In this document: positions 11,540 to 23,602 of the stretch, piece after piece
Position numbering within the stretch: the stretch's first letter is position 1
Layout: each line of letters starts with the position of its first letter
Notes under the pieces: generated by a model
The model's database searches: none
What the model was told of the DNA's origin: nothing
Seen by the model: the letters and a program-made list of their open reading frames with translations, nothing else
Source: Mesodorylaimus sp. YZB2_4
Lineage: Eukaryota; Nematoda; Enoplea; Dorylaimida; Dorylaimidae
Assembly: GCA_030248295.1 (NCBI GenBank)
Contig: JASANH010001727.1
Coordinates: 372,001-436,000 of the forward strand
Direction: 5' to 3'
Length of the DNA stretch: 64,000 bases
Position numbers and translations under genes: made by a program

Positions 11540-12719
11540 CACGATTACGAATGGGTTCTTTCTGCAGGCCTTATCGACCCATGCCGATCAGGTGCGCATG
11601 GTAAAATTAATCTCGGAAAACAAAAATATTCTTCTTAGCAATGAAAATAAGGCTGAGGCGCAGAAACGGAAAATGTCGGCAAGTGGTATGTAAGCAAATA
11701 TTTAAAAAATTTCTGACTTTGAATGTTCTCGAATTTATGTTGGAGGTTACTAATCGTATGAACGGCAGCACGCTGTGTTAGCGGCGTGGAACAAATTAGA
11801 CGAGCATAGGAGAAAATAGAGAAAAACGGAAAGGCTAAAATTTCAAAATACAATGAGACCAGGAAGTGAGTTCTGCACTTCATATATTTTCCAGCAAACA
11901 ATGGCATAGCATGCCTTTTGTAGGGCTGCTGGAGGCGGAAGTCGCATGGATCTTAGCGCATCGCTTCTTATGTTCAAGAGATTTTTGGTGAAGAGAACGC
12001 CAACGGAATTAAAGATTTCCAATCTAGCGCTGGCGAGGAACCATAGCTTACACAACTTTTGACAGGAACTAGCTGATTCTTCAGGTAAATGCATTCGGTT
12101 TGTGTACTGATCTATCAGTGCATGTGTCACTGATGCACTGGCATGTGCACTAAACTATCCTCATTTTAGGAGATAAGGTGAACGGGTGTGCACTCGCTCT
12201 TAGTAGAGTGAATCGTGCAGCCGGCGTGAGCAGTCGGGTCTTGCTTTGAGACGAAGTAAAGAGAGTCTGCATGATGTCGGTACCCTTCTTCTTCGGTAGG
12301 TCTGATTAGGCCTCACCCAGGTTGAGTCTCCATACTCGGTCTAGGACGTACAGGAGCTGGGAGCCCATCCTTCGGAAAGGAAGCTCGTTACAATGCACAG
12401 TATGTAAGTAATCGAGGTATCCGCAGTGGTACCTACCATATTTTTTCTACTTCGGGCGTCAGCTCACAGAACGTCATCCAACTTCGCCATGCGAAATATA
12501 AAACTGTCGCATAACTATCGCGCGCAGTTTATTGTCCTGTGCTGTATAGGAAACCTACAGTATGACATGGCATCGTGTCATACGCACCCATGATAGGTAG
12601 GAGAAAAGAGAGACGGAAGTCTATGGGATAACAAGCTCCTCTGATCGAGAGTAGAGGGGCAAGTCTTGCGGCTGCTAAAACATCCACCGGAGTGGTCGAC
12701 CCTCCCAGCAAGTAGACCC

Positions 12720-13665
12720 CGGATCGGGTCAGGTGTTTTCGGGTCGGGTCGGGTCGGGTCGGGTCGGGTCAAAATCGGGTCGGGTCACTTTTTTGAAAGA
12801 TCGGGTCAAACGGGTCAAAAATACAGAAATTTTGCAAGTTACTACTATTAGCAACTACAGAAAGCTTTTCGTAGTTGTTCGACTAGCCATAGTCTAACAT
12901 AAGAAGGAATTGATAACTTTTAGCAGGTCCTAGGAGTATCTACAATCACATTTGATTCCTGAATATGACATAACTTCCTGGGTATACCTGGCTGGAAGAG
13001 CAGTATAGTCTGCACCCGAACACCAAATATGTACCAATAATAGCCCCCTTGACCACCATCCATGTTTCCATTGCAGAACAGTTTGCTGTGTTCAAAAGTG
13101 GTAGGTACCCTCACATCCCTCCATCATTAGTGGAGGTTCTGACAGGAGCTAGTGTCCAGCGCACTATGACTTTGTGAGCAATATCTTTTGTGAAGACTAG
13201 ATGCAACTCTAGCCTGGGGCTCATATATATTTAGGTATTTCTTTGTTTAACCAAGGATAAGCTGTCTCAGACTCCGAAAGTTATGACAGAGTTGTCTCTA
13301 TTTTTCACGCCTATTATTCGGATTGGTTAAATCTTGTCTCCAGTGGACAGACCCTAGTCGCTTTTAGATCTGAGGGTTCTAAAAAATTATTTGACCACTA
13401 TTGTGGGGAATATGAAGGAACGTTATTGCATTTACTCAGGATAACCAGGGAATAAGAAAAGATGAAGATTCGCGTGCGTGAGATGTCTCCATCTCATATT
13501 TTCTCACAGTCACCTTTACACCAACGCCACCACGTTCTGATGATTTGTGAATGGTTTTTATCGCGAGTAACGTCAACTACTTATACCGAATTCGGGTCAA
13601 CCCGACCCGAAATTTCGGGTCAGGGACTTTCGGGTCGGGTCGGGTCGGATCCGAAGTCTGCCAGC
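12720..13665. repeat. CGGGT pentanucleotide-bounded element
   Basis: A tandem CGGGT array at 12739-12785 and a second at 13610-13655 flank about 850 bases. Both outer flanks contain the word CCAGCAAG. At the second array CGGGT is also inverted (AACCCGACCCGAAATTTCGGGT region). The arrangement suggests a foldback or composite repeat. No protein is encoded. Confidence 0.45.
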
Positions 13666-13780
13666 AAGGGGGAGTGTCCCCCCCCCCCGACTGACAGAAA
13701 TATTGGCTACAATCGCAACAGAATCCAAAAACAGCTTAATGTGTAGCAATCATGGTTCAGAAGGATCTCGTGAAGAAATT

Positions 13781-13786
13781 TTTATT
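13781..13786 (-). promoter_or_regulatory. Polyadenylation signal of the Rho GTPase gene
   Basis: AATAAA on the minus strand lies about 40 nt past the stop codon of the Rho-family gene. Confidence 0.7.
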
Positions 13787-13825
13787 GCCAACAACAATAT
13801 GATAATGTTATTTCAAAAGGGGAGC

Positions 13826-15778
13826 TTACAAAATTTGGCAATGCCTATTATTCATGCCTCTTTTCAGATTTCGGCATTCTCTACAATTTTTTTGTTGGTG
13901 TTGGGCGCAAGCTGGGTCAGTGAAAGTTCGCACCGCTTCTTCGAATACGTTCTCGATGCCCGAATGTGTCAGAGCTGAGCACTGAATATATTTTACGGCT
14001 TCTAAAAAATTTAGTTACATCATTTTACATTGGTAAATTAAGGTTAGATATCGCGAGACTGCGATTCCTGGGGTGCCTGATGGACAACTGCAGACTTTCC
14101 ACTGTAGCATTAATCCACCACACTACTGTACACCGCCCCAGAGTCCCAAAGAGCTGAGATTTTGGTGCTCAGGGCTAAGAAGCACATAAATTGTCAGTCA
14201 TTTTTTACTCTGGTGGGAGTCGAACCCACCCCTGTAAGTGCGCACCTATCGTGAGCAGAACCTTGATCCGCCTAGGCCACGACCCGAGTACATACCGATA
14301 TCTTTGGCCATGGCAATGCCTTGTGGAACAGTGACTGGGCGTAGTGAGCGTCGGAGTAACTTAGCAACTGCCTCATCATTTGAACGCAAATCGCACTTGG
14401 TACCAACGAGGATCAGTGGAGTGGTTGGACAGTATTTACGAATTTCTGGCAGCCACTAAAACAAAAGTTTCTTCGAAATTTAATGTTCTAAATGCTTTCT
14501 ATGCCAATTGTTAAGAAGTTTCTTTGATGGTAAGAAAAAAAAACAATGTTACAGTGCCATGCCAAAAAATATTAGGGAAAGCCTGAAGCCTGAAGGCCTT
14601 TAATAAACTGCATGTGTCCTTTAATAAACAGTCGAAGTCCAGTCGACCAGTTGACCAAAGAATGCACACTGACATACATACACTGTGTATTCCGTGTCCT
14701 GTCCTGAGTATGTACGCCAGATGGTGAAACTTAGGAAGTCAGTTGCGGTCTTTAGGCATTACAACCAGGCAATACTTACTTTCGATTTCACATTCCCGAA
14801 CGAGGCTGGGTTCATAACGGAAAAACAAATAATAATCACGTCCTGAAAAATTGAAAGTCTTGGAGCTGACTTTTACACAAGATCCCTGCAACCACTGTCT
14901 TTTTATTTTCTGTTTTCCTAGTCTCATCTATTTTTACTCTGAAATTCCCGCTGAAACTTGTTTCCTCTTGCCGCGCTGCATAGGGGACGAGTAGCACAGC
15001 CACAATAGATGGCCCTTTCGATAGAACCTAGACTTGACAAAAAATTATGGGAATCAGTTCAGTTATCTTCGGGCCATGGTTCGAATCTCACTCCATGCTC
15101 AAGTTTTTGTACGTGCGCGTTACCTCAAATTCAGGGTGCTGCTTCGGCTCTTTGCTTCTATTCTGTAAACCCTTACAAACGAATCCTTCACCAAAGTCGA
15201 AACTGCAGTTCAGAAATCAATAATCCTGGAACTGGTCTGCTTACCGTCTGAGGATACGAAAGTGGTCTTAGCTTGTCATAGTCGTCTTGTCCAGCTGTGT
15301 CCCACAGACTCAGTCGCAATGTCCTCCCGTCGAGTGTTGCAGCTATTGAGTGGCTTTCGAATCTGAAATCACAATACATTATATCATCATTTTTTCTGAA
15401 TTTTTCTTTTACAGTCATTTTAGACATTCTACTAAGAATGCTATCCCATGTAGTACATCTAAGGATTACGAACTTCTGAAGTCTCCTACAGTACATGTGA
15501 TTGTAAAATTGATCTGTGAGCTCGTGATCAACACTTTAAATCTGCGCTTCTAATGCTTTAAAAACATGATGCACCTTTTTTAGACCAATCCATCAGATGC
15601 TTTAACTTACGCAGTAGGAATTTGTTGATTTGGAAATTCACTCTTGACGTAGCTATTCACCAATGAAGTTTTTCCAACAGCTCTGAAATTGAAAAACCAA
15701 ATGGCACTCACAGTAATTATTTTAAATTCCCTCGATAACATACCCATCTCCGACCACGACACATTTTATAGTACGCAT
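13826..15778 (-). CDS. Rac-like Rho-family small GTPase
   Basis: Six exons with consistent phases: 15778-15744, 15682-15611, 15362-15245, 14842-14780, 14455-14296, 14001-13826 (207 residues). This is a GTP-binding switch of the Rho family, acting on actin at membranes. The P-loop is GDGAVGKT (10-17), switch I has IPTAF with Thr35, switch II is WDTAGQ with Gln61, the base-recognition motifs are VGTKCDL and CSAL, a Rho-type insert is present, and the protein ends in a CaaX box CQIL, a geranylgeranylation-type signal. Catalytic residues are intact. The effector loop departs from Rac: position 32 is Gln, 36 Ala, 38 Glu, 39 Ser and 40 His, where Rac has Tyr, Val, Asp, Asn and Tyr. It is closest to Rac/Cdc42 by the LRPLSYPQT block, but I would not name an orthologue. 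The last intron holds a tRNA-like element. Confidence 0.96.
14204..14288 (-). repeat. tRNA-derived SINE-like element
   Basis: On the minus strand this reads like a tRNA, with an A-box-like TGGCCTAGGCGG and a B-box GGTTCGACTCC. ACTCGGG opposes CCAGAGT as a nearly paired acceptor stem, but the anticodon arm does not fold properly. A related copy lies at 28640-28715 (shared GCGCACTTAC and TTCGA segments). It sits inside the last intron of the Rho GTPase gene. Confidence 0.5.
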
Positions 15779-16404
15779 ATTTTTCGAACACACTTTCACC
15801 TTTCGTCCCCCAACTCGTCGTGTCTCGAACGTGAACAAACGTTTGACTGACACAAACTCATGCATGGTTCAGAGAAAAGATATCTAGGACAAGAAGTCGT
15901 CGCGCGCAAATTAAGCGGTCGCGCTTTTCTTCGATTCATATCTCCATTTTGTACACATTCAGTGGCGACCCACTGAATGCACACGCAAAAACGTATTCAT
16001 AATTTTTCGTTCCTTTTAACTGCTAGACTAGTCTAAACAACGTCGGGCTTCTAGTCTAAAGTGAACCAGTTTAGATAAGTTGACAAAGTCCATGTATGTT
16101 CGAGTACTATACCCCAAGCATGTCTCAGTACCTGTATGTGTAAAGTGATCGCGGGCCCCTGCTGCACAATAGATTTCACTACATGCTGGGAAACTAGATG
16201 CGTTGGATTTCAGGCAGGTGCACAAACACCGATGATATTTCCACTGACGAGTCGACGTACTGCAGGGTGCACATTGCCAAATATTCTTCAGCTTCACGCA
16301 TTATCTGGTATTATGAAGTTGAGCTGATTCCCAGTCTTTAGACTAGACTTCAATTTTCTCAGTCACGAATTGTGCGTCTGAAACTATTGTTGTATCCTAA
16401 ACTA

Positions 16405-16853
16405 CCGTATTTCCTCGAAATTCTCCCCCGTCTCGACCCCGATTGGACTTTATTCTCCCCCCCTCTGGAAACCCCCCTCCCCTGGGGACGAATTTGAATT
16501 ACCGCACAGTATCATCAGGTGGGGAAAATGTGAAGGATATGAGTGTTAGCGTCATAGAAAATGTTTTCCATGAAGAGTCAGATTACGAAAATGAGGTTTA
16601 AGACGAAGATATCGTGCATATTGATTGAATTCGGCTATGAGTAGCATGAATACTGGGAGAGAAGTATTGAAATAAACAAAGTCAGTGGTGTTTGTCGGCA
16701 AGCTTCAGGCTGCCTATCTTTCTATAATGGCAGCTGGAAAATGTTTGAGTTTTATTCTCCCCCTTCTGGAAATCCTCCCCTCTGGTTATTCTCCCCCGTC
16801 TGGGACCCATTTGAAAAAATTTCTCCCCTGGGGAGAATTTCGAGGAAATACGG
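16405..16853. mobile_element. MITE with perfect 24-bp terminal inverted repeats
   Basis: The ends are exact inverted copies: 16405-16428 begins CCGTATTTCCTCGAAATTC, and 16830-16853 is its reverse complement. Further inward both sides are rich in CTCCCC blocks. The length is 449 bp with no open frame for a transposase. TA dinucleotides lie close to both ends, which would fit a mariner-type target, but the exact duplication is not clean. Confidence 0.85.
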
Positions 16854-17389
16854 AATACTCACCCTAAAAAGGATCATATTCTGAAACTGCCCAGCTGGAG
16901 TCGTTCTGATACCCATGACAAACTGGGTCAGGGGACTTGGACACCATAGTACAGAATACGATCACCATATCACGCTAAATGTCATTTCAGATGTTCCTGG
17001 CACGGATGCTAAATATGCGCGCGGGGCACGAGTGCTTTCCCAGAAGGCATAGTTTGAGGGCAGATGCTCATCCTAGCACGAATACATTTCTTGTCGCTCC
17101 CATGACCCATCCTCTTCGTACGCACCGATAGAGCACATTTTGTGAGCAGCATCAACACGATCAATACGAGCAGAGACATGCCACGCACAAGTTATCATGA
17201 ACGAGATCACATTGACGATCCCGACTTCGTGCAAAACGAGCATCGATCGATGTCATTGATCTGCAAGGCTGAAGCTTGATTTAAGCTTTCATTGATAAGA
17301 GATTTTTGAATATAATGACGCCTCATTTGTGTTCTGCATAAGGAAGCTTGAGGACGAGAACTGTTTTACGTGCCTAACGAATATATGCT

Positions 17390-17700
17390 GTTTTACGTGC
17401 CGCTGTTTGCGAACCATAAACCCTCGCTGACCTTGCACGCCAGGCCATGGGTGACTCACACGGTACCGCCGAGGTGCTCCGAGTGTAGAGACAGAAGCCA
17501 AACGAGGAGACAGTCTCAGCTGTCGAACACCAACAGGGTTCAAAGCCAACCCAACATGGTCCCAGGAAAATGACGTACAGCCCAGGAGCCAAGTGTAGAG
17601 ATGTCCCTGCCGAAGACATGGTGAGCTGCTGTGTGTCTCTACTACAGTAGAAGCACCTTCACGAGAGGGGATACTACTTGCGCAGCATTCTCGAGCGACA
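17390..17700 (+). repeat. GC-rich dispersed element, related to 47405-47850
   Basis: The order of short blocks (CGCTGACCTTGCACGCC, GGTGACTCACACGGTACC, CGAACACCAACAGGG, GGTCCCAGGAAAATGACG) parallels the minus strand of 47420-47850. A long minus-strand open frame (17289-17774) crosses it but has no recognisable product. Probably a SINE-type family member. Confidence 0.4.
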
Positions 17701-17870
17701 GCGTATGGACTCCATGTGGGTATGTACTGTACGTACATACTCGTATGTTCCTTTAGCAGCCTCTGACTTTCCACTCACGATCATCAGCCAGTCAGGCATT
17801 AGTTCCCATGGTTGTGATCGGCCGTGTTATGTCCGGCCTCCTTTCACTCATCTTCATACTTGCAAGACCC

Positions 17871-18194
17871 AAATCGCAACATCTTCGTACTCAAGAATCA
17901 GCAACTGGAGCAGTGGTAATACTTATTTCCATATGACCATTGGAAATTTGATGAAAGGAAATCGATTGTTGTGTGAGACTTCTTTGGTAAGTTCGAAAAT
18001 TGGAAAATTGGTGAGATGTGGGTTTCTGAGAAACCTTGGTAGCATTACAATGCTTTTGGGATGCTGTGAGTAACACCAGGATAAAGAAATTTGGTTTTCA
18101 GGGCTACAAAATGGACGATTTGCTAACTTCTTACATCAGCTTGATGTTAGCCACTGTGAATCGGGAACCAGATGTCTACGATGGCAACTTTTAA
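17871..18194 (+). pseudogene. Promoterless copy of the last two myosin VII exons
   Basis: Exon 32 copy (17871-17986) encodes [20 protein letters not shown] onward and keeps its GTAAGT donor. Exon 33 copy (18102-18194) encodes GYKMDDLLTSYISLM to DVYDGNF-stop. Both match the end of the complete myosin VII gene at 25007-25126 and 24799-24891. The duplication breakpoint falls inside exon 32, after about four codons, so no start, promoter or upstream exon is present. An in-frame open stretch to the left is probably chance. Confidence 0.93.
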
Positions 18195-19235
18195 ACTTTT
18201 TGTAAATCCTTTCGTACTTTTTATGCACTGCACTTCAGTGCACATGCACTTCGCAGATATTGGTCAGTGAATTCAGAATGCCAGGCGTGTGCAATATTAG
18301 TACACACCATATTTTATGATGATATTTATTGTTTTTTTGTTTGAAACGTCTTTGTCACAGATAACATGGTTACATAGATAATGTATCCGTCAGGTGTCTG
18401 GTGATATTCCGTGAGTTGCGATTTATTTTGTTTTATTATTTTTCCAATTTTTATGGTTTTAAGTAATCGGAGTGGTGTAAAATTGTTGGTGTGGTGTGCT
18501 GTGGCATACTTTCCAAATGTTTTCGAGGAAGTGTCTTTCAGACTTCGAAAAAGCTTCGCTACTGTAGCTTTTTGGACATTCCGTTTCAAAACCACATGGA
18601 ATATACATTTTTGACAGCAGAAGACAATGAATGCGGGAACTAGCTCTAGGAAACTAGAAAGCAGCCCAGCCACTCTCCTGAGGAAAACCTTCGAGCTGCT
18701 TTAAGATTGCGCGCGCAGTGCACAAGCAAACGAGGCTCACATGAACTTCACGTTTCCATTCAGGAAGTAAGGAACTACAGCGTGCCTTGCCCACGAAACG
18801 TTAGATTTCCTTCGAAAAAGTTCGACCCAAGTGCCAAAAGGACTCTAGTCATGCTTTGCTAAACTCATACATATCTCGCATAAGAAACGTAACAGCCAGC
18901 TAGCTTACACCGACTTAAACATTCTATAACAAGATTTCTCTGATAGCCATCGGTTTACCGCTTGACGTTGACTCCTAAAGAACTGACATGGACTCTGGCA
19001 GCCCTGGCATGTCCTCAAAACGAGTCTGTCCATGCCAGTAGTGTACCTAGTGCGGGCAAACATACAACACGGACTTTGCCCCGCCCGCCCGCCTTGTTGC
19101 ATGGGCGGACCGCGTTCGTATGGCCACGCGGCAGTGCGTCACAGAGCCGACGTCAATCGATACGCGCTCGCTTCGCAACCAGTCGGCCCGATGTTTCACG
19201 GTCGTATATAGTGTGGCAGTCGAACACTGTTCGGT

Positions 19236-19424
19236 ATCGCTTCTCGGCCTTTAGGCTAAGATCAAAGTGTAGTATCTGTTCTTATCAGCTTAATCTCTGA
19301 TATGTGGCCCACGTGGTCACTTTGAGATTAACCTGATTTTTGGAACCTTGGTGAGGTGTCGGGGCTTGCTCCGCCCTCGCCGCGGGTTGGCCTGGTATTG
19401 CAGTACCTCCAGGATCGGCCCATT
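19236..19424 (+). ncRNA. U2: U2 spliceosomal snRNA, left-arm copy
   Basis: The RNA starts ATCGCTTCTCGGCCTTTAGG, followed by the branch-site-pairing segment AAAGTGTAGTATCTGTTC, a stem I/II region, the Sm-site region GATTTTTGGAACC, the stem III core GGGGCTTGCTCC, and the stem IV loop CTGGTATTGCAGTACCTCC. U2 pairs with the intron branch site in pre-mRNA splicing. Length is about 189 nt, as usual. The core is complete and looks functional. It lies about 1 kb downstream of the myosin VII fragment. One base differs from the right-arm copy, just before stem III (C here, T there). Confidence 0.97.
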
Positions 19425-20030
19425 CCCCTTGGGGGGAAGCTTACTCCCAAATCTAAATCCTCTACGCGGGCTGGTGCGGCTGGTGCCGCTGGTGCACTGG
19501 TGTCAGTTCCGCGTACAGCAGGCTGAATAATTCGAAGTGATTTCGTGCTCTGTACGGTGATGTTTTAGTTTGGTTAGAACTGTAGGTACCTCCGACTGAT
19601 AAAAATGATGACATTCTCATTCCTCAAAAGGGTAGAATTTCATCTCCAATATCCTTCTACCAGGTAGTGGAAGTTTTGTTAAAAAAGGCAAACACGACAA
19701 GAAGGGCAGAATGGTCGTCAAATAGGTACAAGACCGCAAAAAGGGGTTAGGATACGAGAGGAAAAAATAAAAGGTTTCTTCCAACCTGGCAAAAGAGCGA
19801 TCTACTCATCGACAATACCTTAGTCAAGGTCCCTTAGTCGTATCTACCAACGTGGTTTGGCTAAAATATTGTTGGGTTTCTAGAAAACAGTTCTTTAAAG
19901 AGAGCCCTTTCGTTTTTTTCTAGAAGCTGGGCTTTGGGGGCAATTTCAGGGCAATCTGAACCAGTATCTGAGGCATTATTGTGTTTTGGACATGGACATG
20001 GACGCTGCTGTGCTTACGATTGGTGTTCCG

Positions 20031-22986
20031 ATTGGAGAGCACATAGTCATGCAAGTATGTACTATACCTGGCACTATCTGGTTAAAATCACTTGCTGCAT
20101 AGGGCCAAGTTTTTTTGCAGTTGATCACCCGATCGACTGATCGATCAGTCGATCGGGTGATCAATCACATCAATATGTCTATTAATTGACTGATAGACTT
20201 ATTAATGTGATCGCTAATTAATCAGACAATCATTTTGTTAGATCATCCGGTCATATCGAGCAGGATTTTGGTTATCTGATCATCCCCCTCTTGGTCGACC
20301 ATAAATCAATCAGCCAATAACCATGAATTCTTTCTATCGATCGAGTCTTTTCTTCTCAGCCGTATGTATCATATCAATATTTTCTCATTGGTTCTCTTCT
20401 TATCGATCAAAAGCACTCATCTACGTAAGTAATGGTTCATCAGCAGCTAATTATCGCACCGTTCTGTTTTTCTGTCATAGACTACAGTACATATGCCGGT
20501 CGTGCATGGAGTTTCCCACGGTTCTAGTTAGTCTCAGATTAGATTAGATTAGAAAATTCGACAAAGTCGGTGTATTCGACAGTTTTACTGCGCCGTTTTG
20601 CTTAAAGCGCAGAAAATATCTTTCTCACGCACAGAGATTCTATAACTCAGGGCTAGAGCCAATTTTCTTTGTAGAACCCAGTGCTCGTAGTACTGTTATT
20701 TAGAAACTGGGCCCCTGCATTCATAGAGGCAGTCGTACTGTTTTTTAGATACTGGGCTCCTGCATCCATAGAGGCAGTCTTAAAAAAAATATTTTGTGCC
20801 TTTCGCGCAAAAACGTCCATCTAATGCACCAGACCTTGATGAAGAAAGGTACGGAAAAAGCAGTGCTATAATCAGTTGCTATCGCTTTGATTAAGGGCTT
20901 TTGGTCGATGCAAGAATAGCCAACGTGAAAATATTGATAAGACTATCGATATGACTGGTAGGAGTTCGAAAAATGATGATTGACTGAGATATTTATAATC
21001 GGCTTACCGATCATCAATAATGATCGGCTCAGTATGATCCGGTGATCGATATGGTTGGCTGATTAGGTGATTGATCGATCAAGCGGTCATCATAGTGATC
21101 AGTGAGTATAGGCGCAGCCTCGAAGACAATATTTTCTGCCTCCGTTAGAACGGACTGTTTGAAGTTATCAGGCAGATCAAATCGAAGTTGTCAAAGTCAT
21201 CTAGCTAGTAAAGTTACAAAAAGTGTTAAGCGATAAGAGAGTCTGATAAAAATAACACAAAACTACTCAGTTGCGTAATTGATCAGTCATTCATTAGATT
21301 CGATTACGTCATTCAATAAGTAATGAGCCTCTTGACCATTCTGATGAATAATTTTTATAAAAAATATTTTGTCGCAGCAGTCATCAAAATTTTTGCTCAA
21401 AGCCAAACACATGCCCGCGCTGTTTCGCGTGTAAGACAGGTTTTTGCGCAAACATGAGTTTTCGTTAGCAGTTTTCATAGTCCATGTAGTCTTCTTATCG
21501 CAACACACGTGGGTATGTAGTTGTCTTATCGACTTGACTTGTCTTTTCTTATCTTTTATGCAACGGGGCCCCGATTACTTTGCAAAAGATCACTAAACAG
21601 GTGTTCGCATATGTACATGCCCGTGCTTATTTGGAGTTTTGTTTGATATCTTATGCGAGTGATAGTAGTGGTCATTAAGAGGTTTTGCGAAAAAACTGAA
21701 TTTAGCATAATGTGCTTGAGCAAGCCAAGCTAGCTTTCATCGCTTAATCGAATAACTCATCAATATATGCATATTATGCAAATATCCGATGTTTCGGATA
21801 AAGGAATAAACCGGTTGATTGCACATAAAATATTGGTCCGGAGGCTATGCAGTTAAGAGGAGTTGACTGTATTTCGTTAGTTAAGCTGGTTGGTTACCAT
21901 GGCAGTGGCACAAGATTTAGCAGAAAGGATTTCTCGTTGCATTTTTGGCCATTTTGAATGAAGGGTTATCTGTTTTGACTTTAATTGAATGAAATGCACA
22001 AGTCAATAAAAATGCGATGACTGACCCGAGACATCACTCATTAATCGTCGTTATCAGACAACATCATAGATCATAGATCATAGAGGTTCAGTGGCTATGA
22101 AATGTCCGATAGCAATGCAGCCGTCATTATCAGTCTCCGCCACTATCTTCAACGCTTCTAAAAGCGCTGGAGTCGCAGAAGATTGGGAGGTTCTTGGTTT
22201 TTTTGGCTTGTTTGAGGATGACGCTGCCGTTGATATTCGATGACGTAGACGAAGCAACTGAACAGCGAAGATCAGCAACAGTTGCTGGAGATACTGTGGT
22301 GGTGTAACCCGCATCTCTTGATGAGGGTTCGTCTCTACTGGTATGAACCGCCTGGCACGAGTCGCCCTGGTGCAACGCGTGAATACTTCCTACGCTTGTC
22401 CTCTCTTGTCATGGAGCAAGAAGAGCGAGCCTGGATCTAATCTAGACTAGTTCTAGGACTGGTCGCTAGGTGCCCTTCTGGCCGTCTAGACTGCCTTCAG
22501 TCCGTCTACGTATCTCGTCCCGAGCGGTTGGGTATCTCCTGACCGCCTCTCCCTATTTCAGTGCTCGCTCCTTGGCTAGTCTCATAAGTGTGGAGGTGTC
22601 CGCCCGTCGGCCCAATAAAGGGTTATCGTTATTGGTGTCCGTTTCGATAGGGACCGCGCAGGGGTGATTCGAACCACGTACGCTTGTAGTATTGCCTGTA
22701 ACCGGAAAAAGTATATCAAGTTATTGCTCATAACCGGGAAAAGTATCACAGGTGCACTGGAAGTGAATTGAAGACTGACGTCCATCTGACGCTGTTTCGA
22801 CTGATCGTAATGTAATGTCTGAAAAGTAAGAGCCGGCAAATGACGATGAGTGGCTCCTTTTGGTTCCCCCTTTGCTTCGACCATTACATCCAGCAGACTA
22901 GATCCATGTAGCCAAAGAAAAGTATTATATTTGGCCACAAACAATGTGCAGAGCAGCGCATGATCATGTTGGCGATCGATGATAAG
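20031..22986. other. Spacer between the inverted arms, GATC-rich
   Basis: This stretch separates the two U2-bearing arms. It is rich in GATC words, especially 20110-20440 and 20930-21110, holds a perfect 44-bp palindrome at 20121-20164 and an AGATT tandem at 20533-20551. Around 22440-22680 there is a different, GC-richer stretch with a TTCGAA-containing B-box-like word. No supported gene. Confidence 0.6.
20121..20164. repeat. Perfect 44-bp palindrome
   Basis: The sequence starting TTGATCACCCGATCGACTGA reads identically on both strands with no loop, and has six GATC words. It sits 90 bp inside the spacer from the left arm. Confidence 0.95.
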
Positions 22987-23602
22987 CGGAACACCAATCG
23001 TAAGCACAGCAGCGTCCATGTCCAAAACACAATAATGCCTCAGATACTGGTTCAGATTGCCCTGAAATTGCCCCCAAAGCCCAGCTTCTAGAAAAAAACG
23101 AAAGGGCTCTCTTTAAAGAACTGTTTTCTAGAAACCCAACAATATTTTAGCCAAACCACGTTGGTAGATACGACTAAGGGACCTTGACTAAGGTATTGTC
23201 GATGAGTAGATCGCTCTTTTGCCAGGTTGGAAGAAACCTTTTATTTTTTCCTCTCGTATCCTAATCCCTTCTTGCGGTCTTGTACCTATTTGACGACCAT
23301 TCTGCCCTTCTTGTCGTGTTTGCCTTTTTTAACAAAACTTCCACTACCTGGTAGAAGGATATCGGAGATGAAATTCTACCCTTTTGAGGAATGAGAATGT
23401 CATCATTTTTACCAGTCGGAGGTACCTACAGTGCACCAAACTGAAACACCAAGGAGGAGGCACCAAACTGAAACATCACCGTACAGAGCACGATATCACT
23501 TCGAATTATTCAGCCTGCTGTACGCGGAATTGACACCAGTGCACCAGCGGCACCAGCCCGCGTAGAGGATTTAGATTTGGGAGTAAGCTTCCCCCTAAGG
23601 GG

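Larger units (their letters stand above)
9620..13780. other. Intergenic, repeat-rich
   Basis: No exon with a recognisable product was found. Contents noticed are a dispersed-repeat copy at 9690-9840 (partner at 3411-3560), a 20-base poly-G run at 11520-11539, and the CGGGT-bounded stretch at 12720-13665. Open frames here are short and lack splice or product support. Confidence 0.45.
15779..17870. other. Intergenic, with one MITE
   Basis: This is the 5' flank of the Rho GTPase and the outer flank of the left duplication arm. It contains the MITE at 16405-16853 and a GC-rich element at 17390-17700. I see no gene. Confidence 0.5.
17871..20030 (+). repeat. Left arm of large inverted duplication
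   Basis: This arm is nearly identical to the reverse complement of 22987-25122. It starts within a copy of myosin VII exon 32 and ends after GTGCTTACGATTGGTGTTCCG. It contains a myosin VII 3' fragment and a U2 snRNA gene, both on the plus strand. By eye it differs from the right arm by point changes, a 6-base duplication (CATGGA near 19990), absence of a 25-base tandem copy present in the right arm, and a block of different bases near 18550-18600. Confidence 0.95.

Noticed and set aside
17289-17774. 161-residue minus-strand open frame
   Set aside because: It overlaps a GC-rich repeat related to 47405-47850 and has no conserved features; open length follows base composition.
18326-18673. 115-residue minus-strand open frame in the left duplication arm
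   Set aside because: The matching part of the right arm has changed and interrupted bases, there is no recognisable product, and it lies in the myosin/U2 intergenic flank.
22078-22375. Overlapping minus-strand frames in the spacer
   Set aside because: Two different frames of similar length over the same bases and no recognisable domain; probably repeat-derived.
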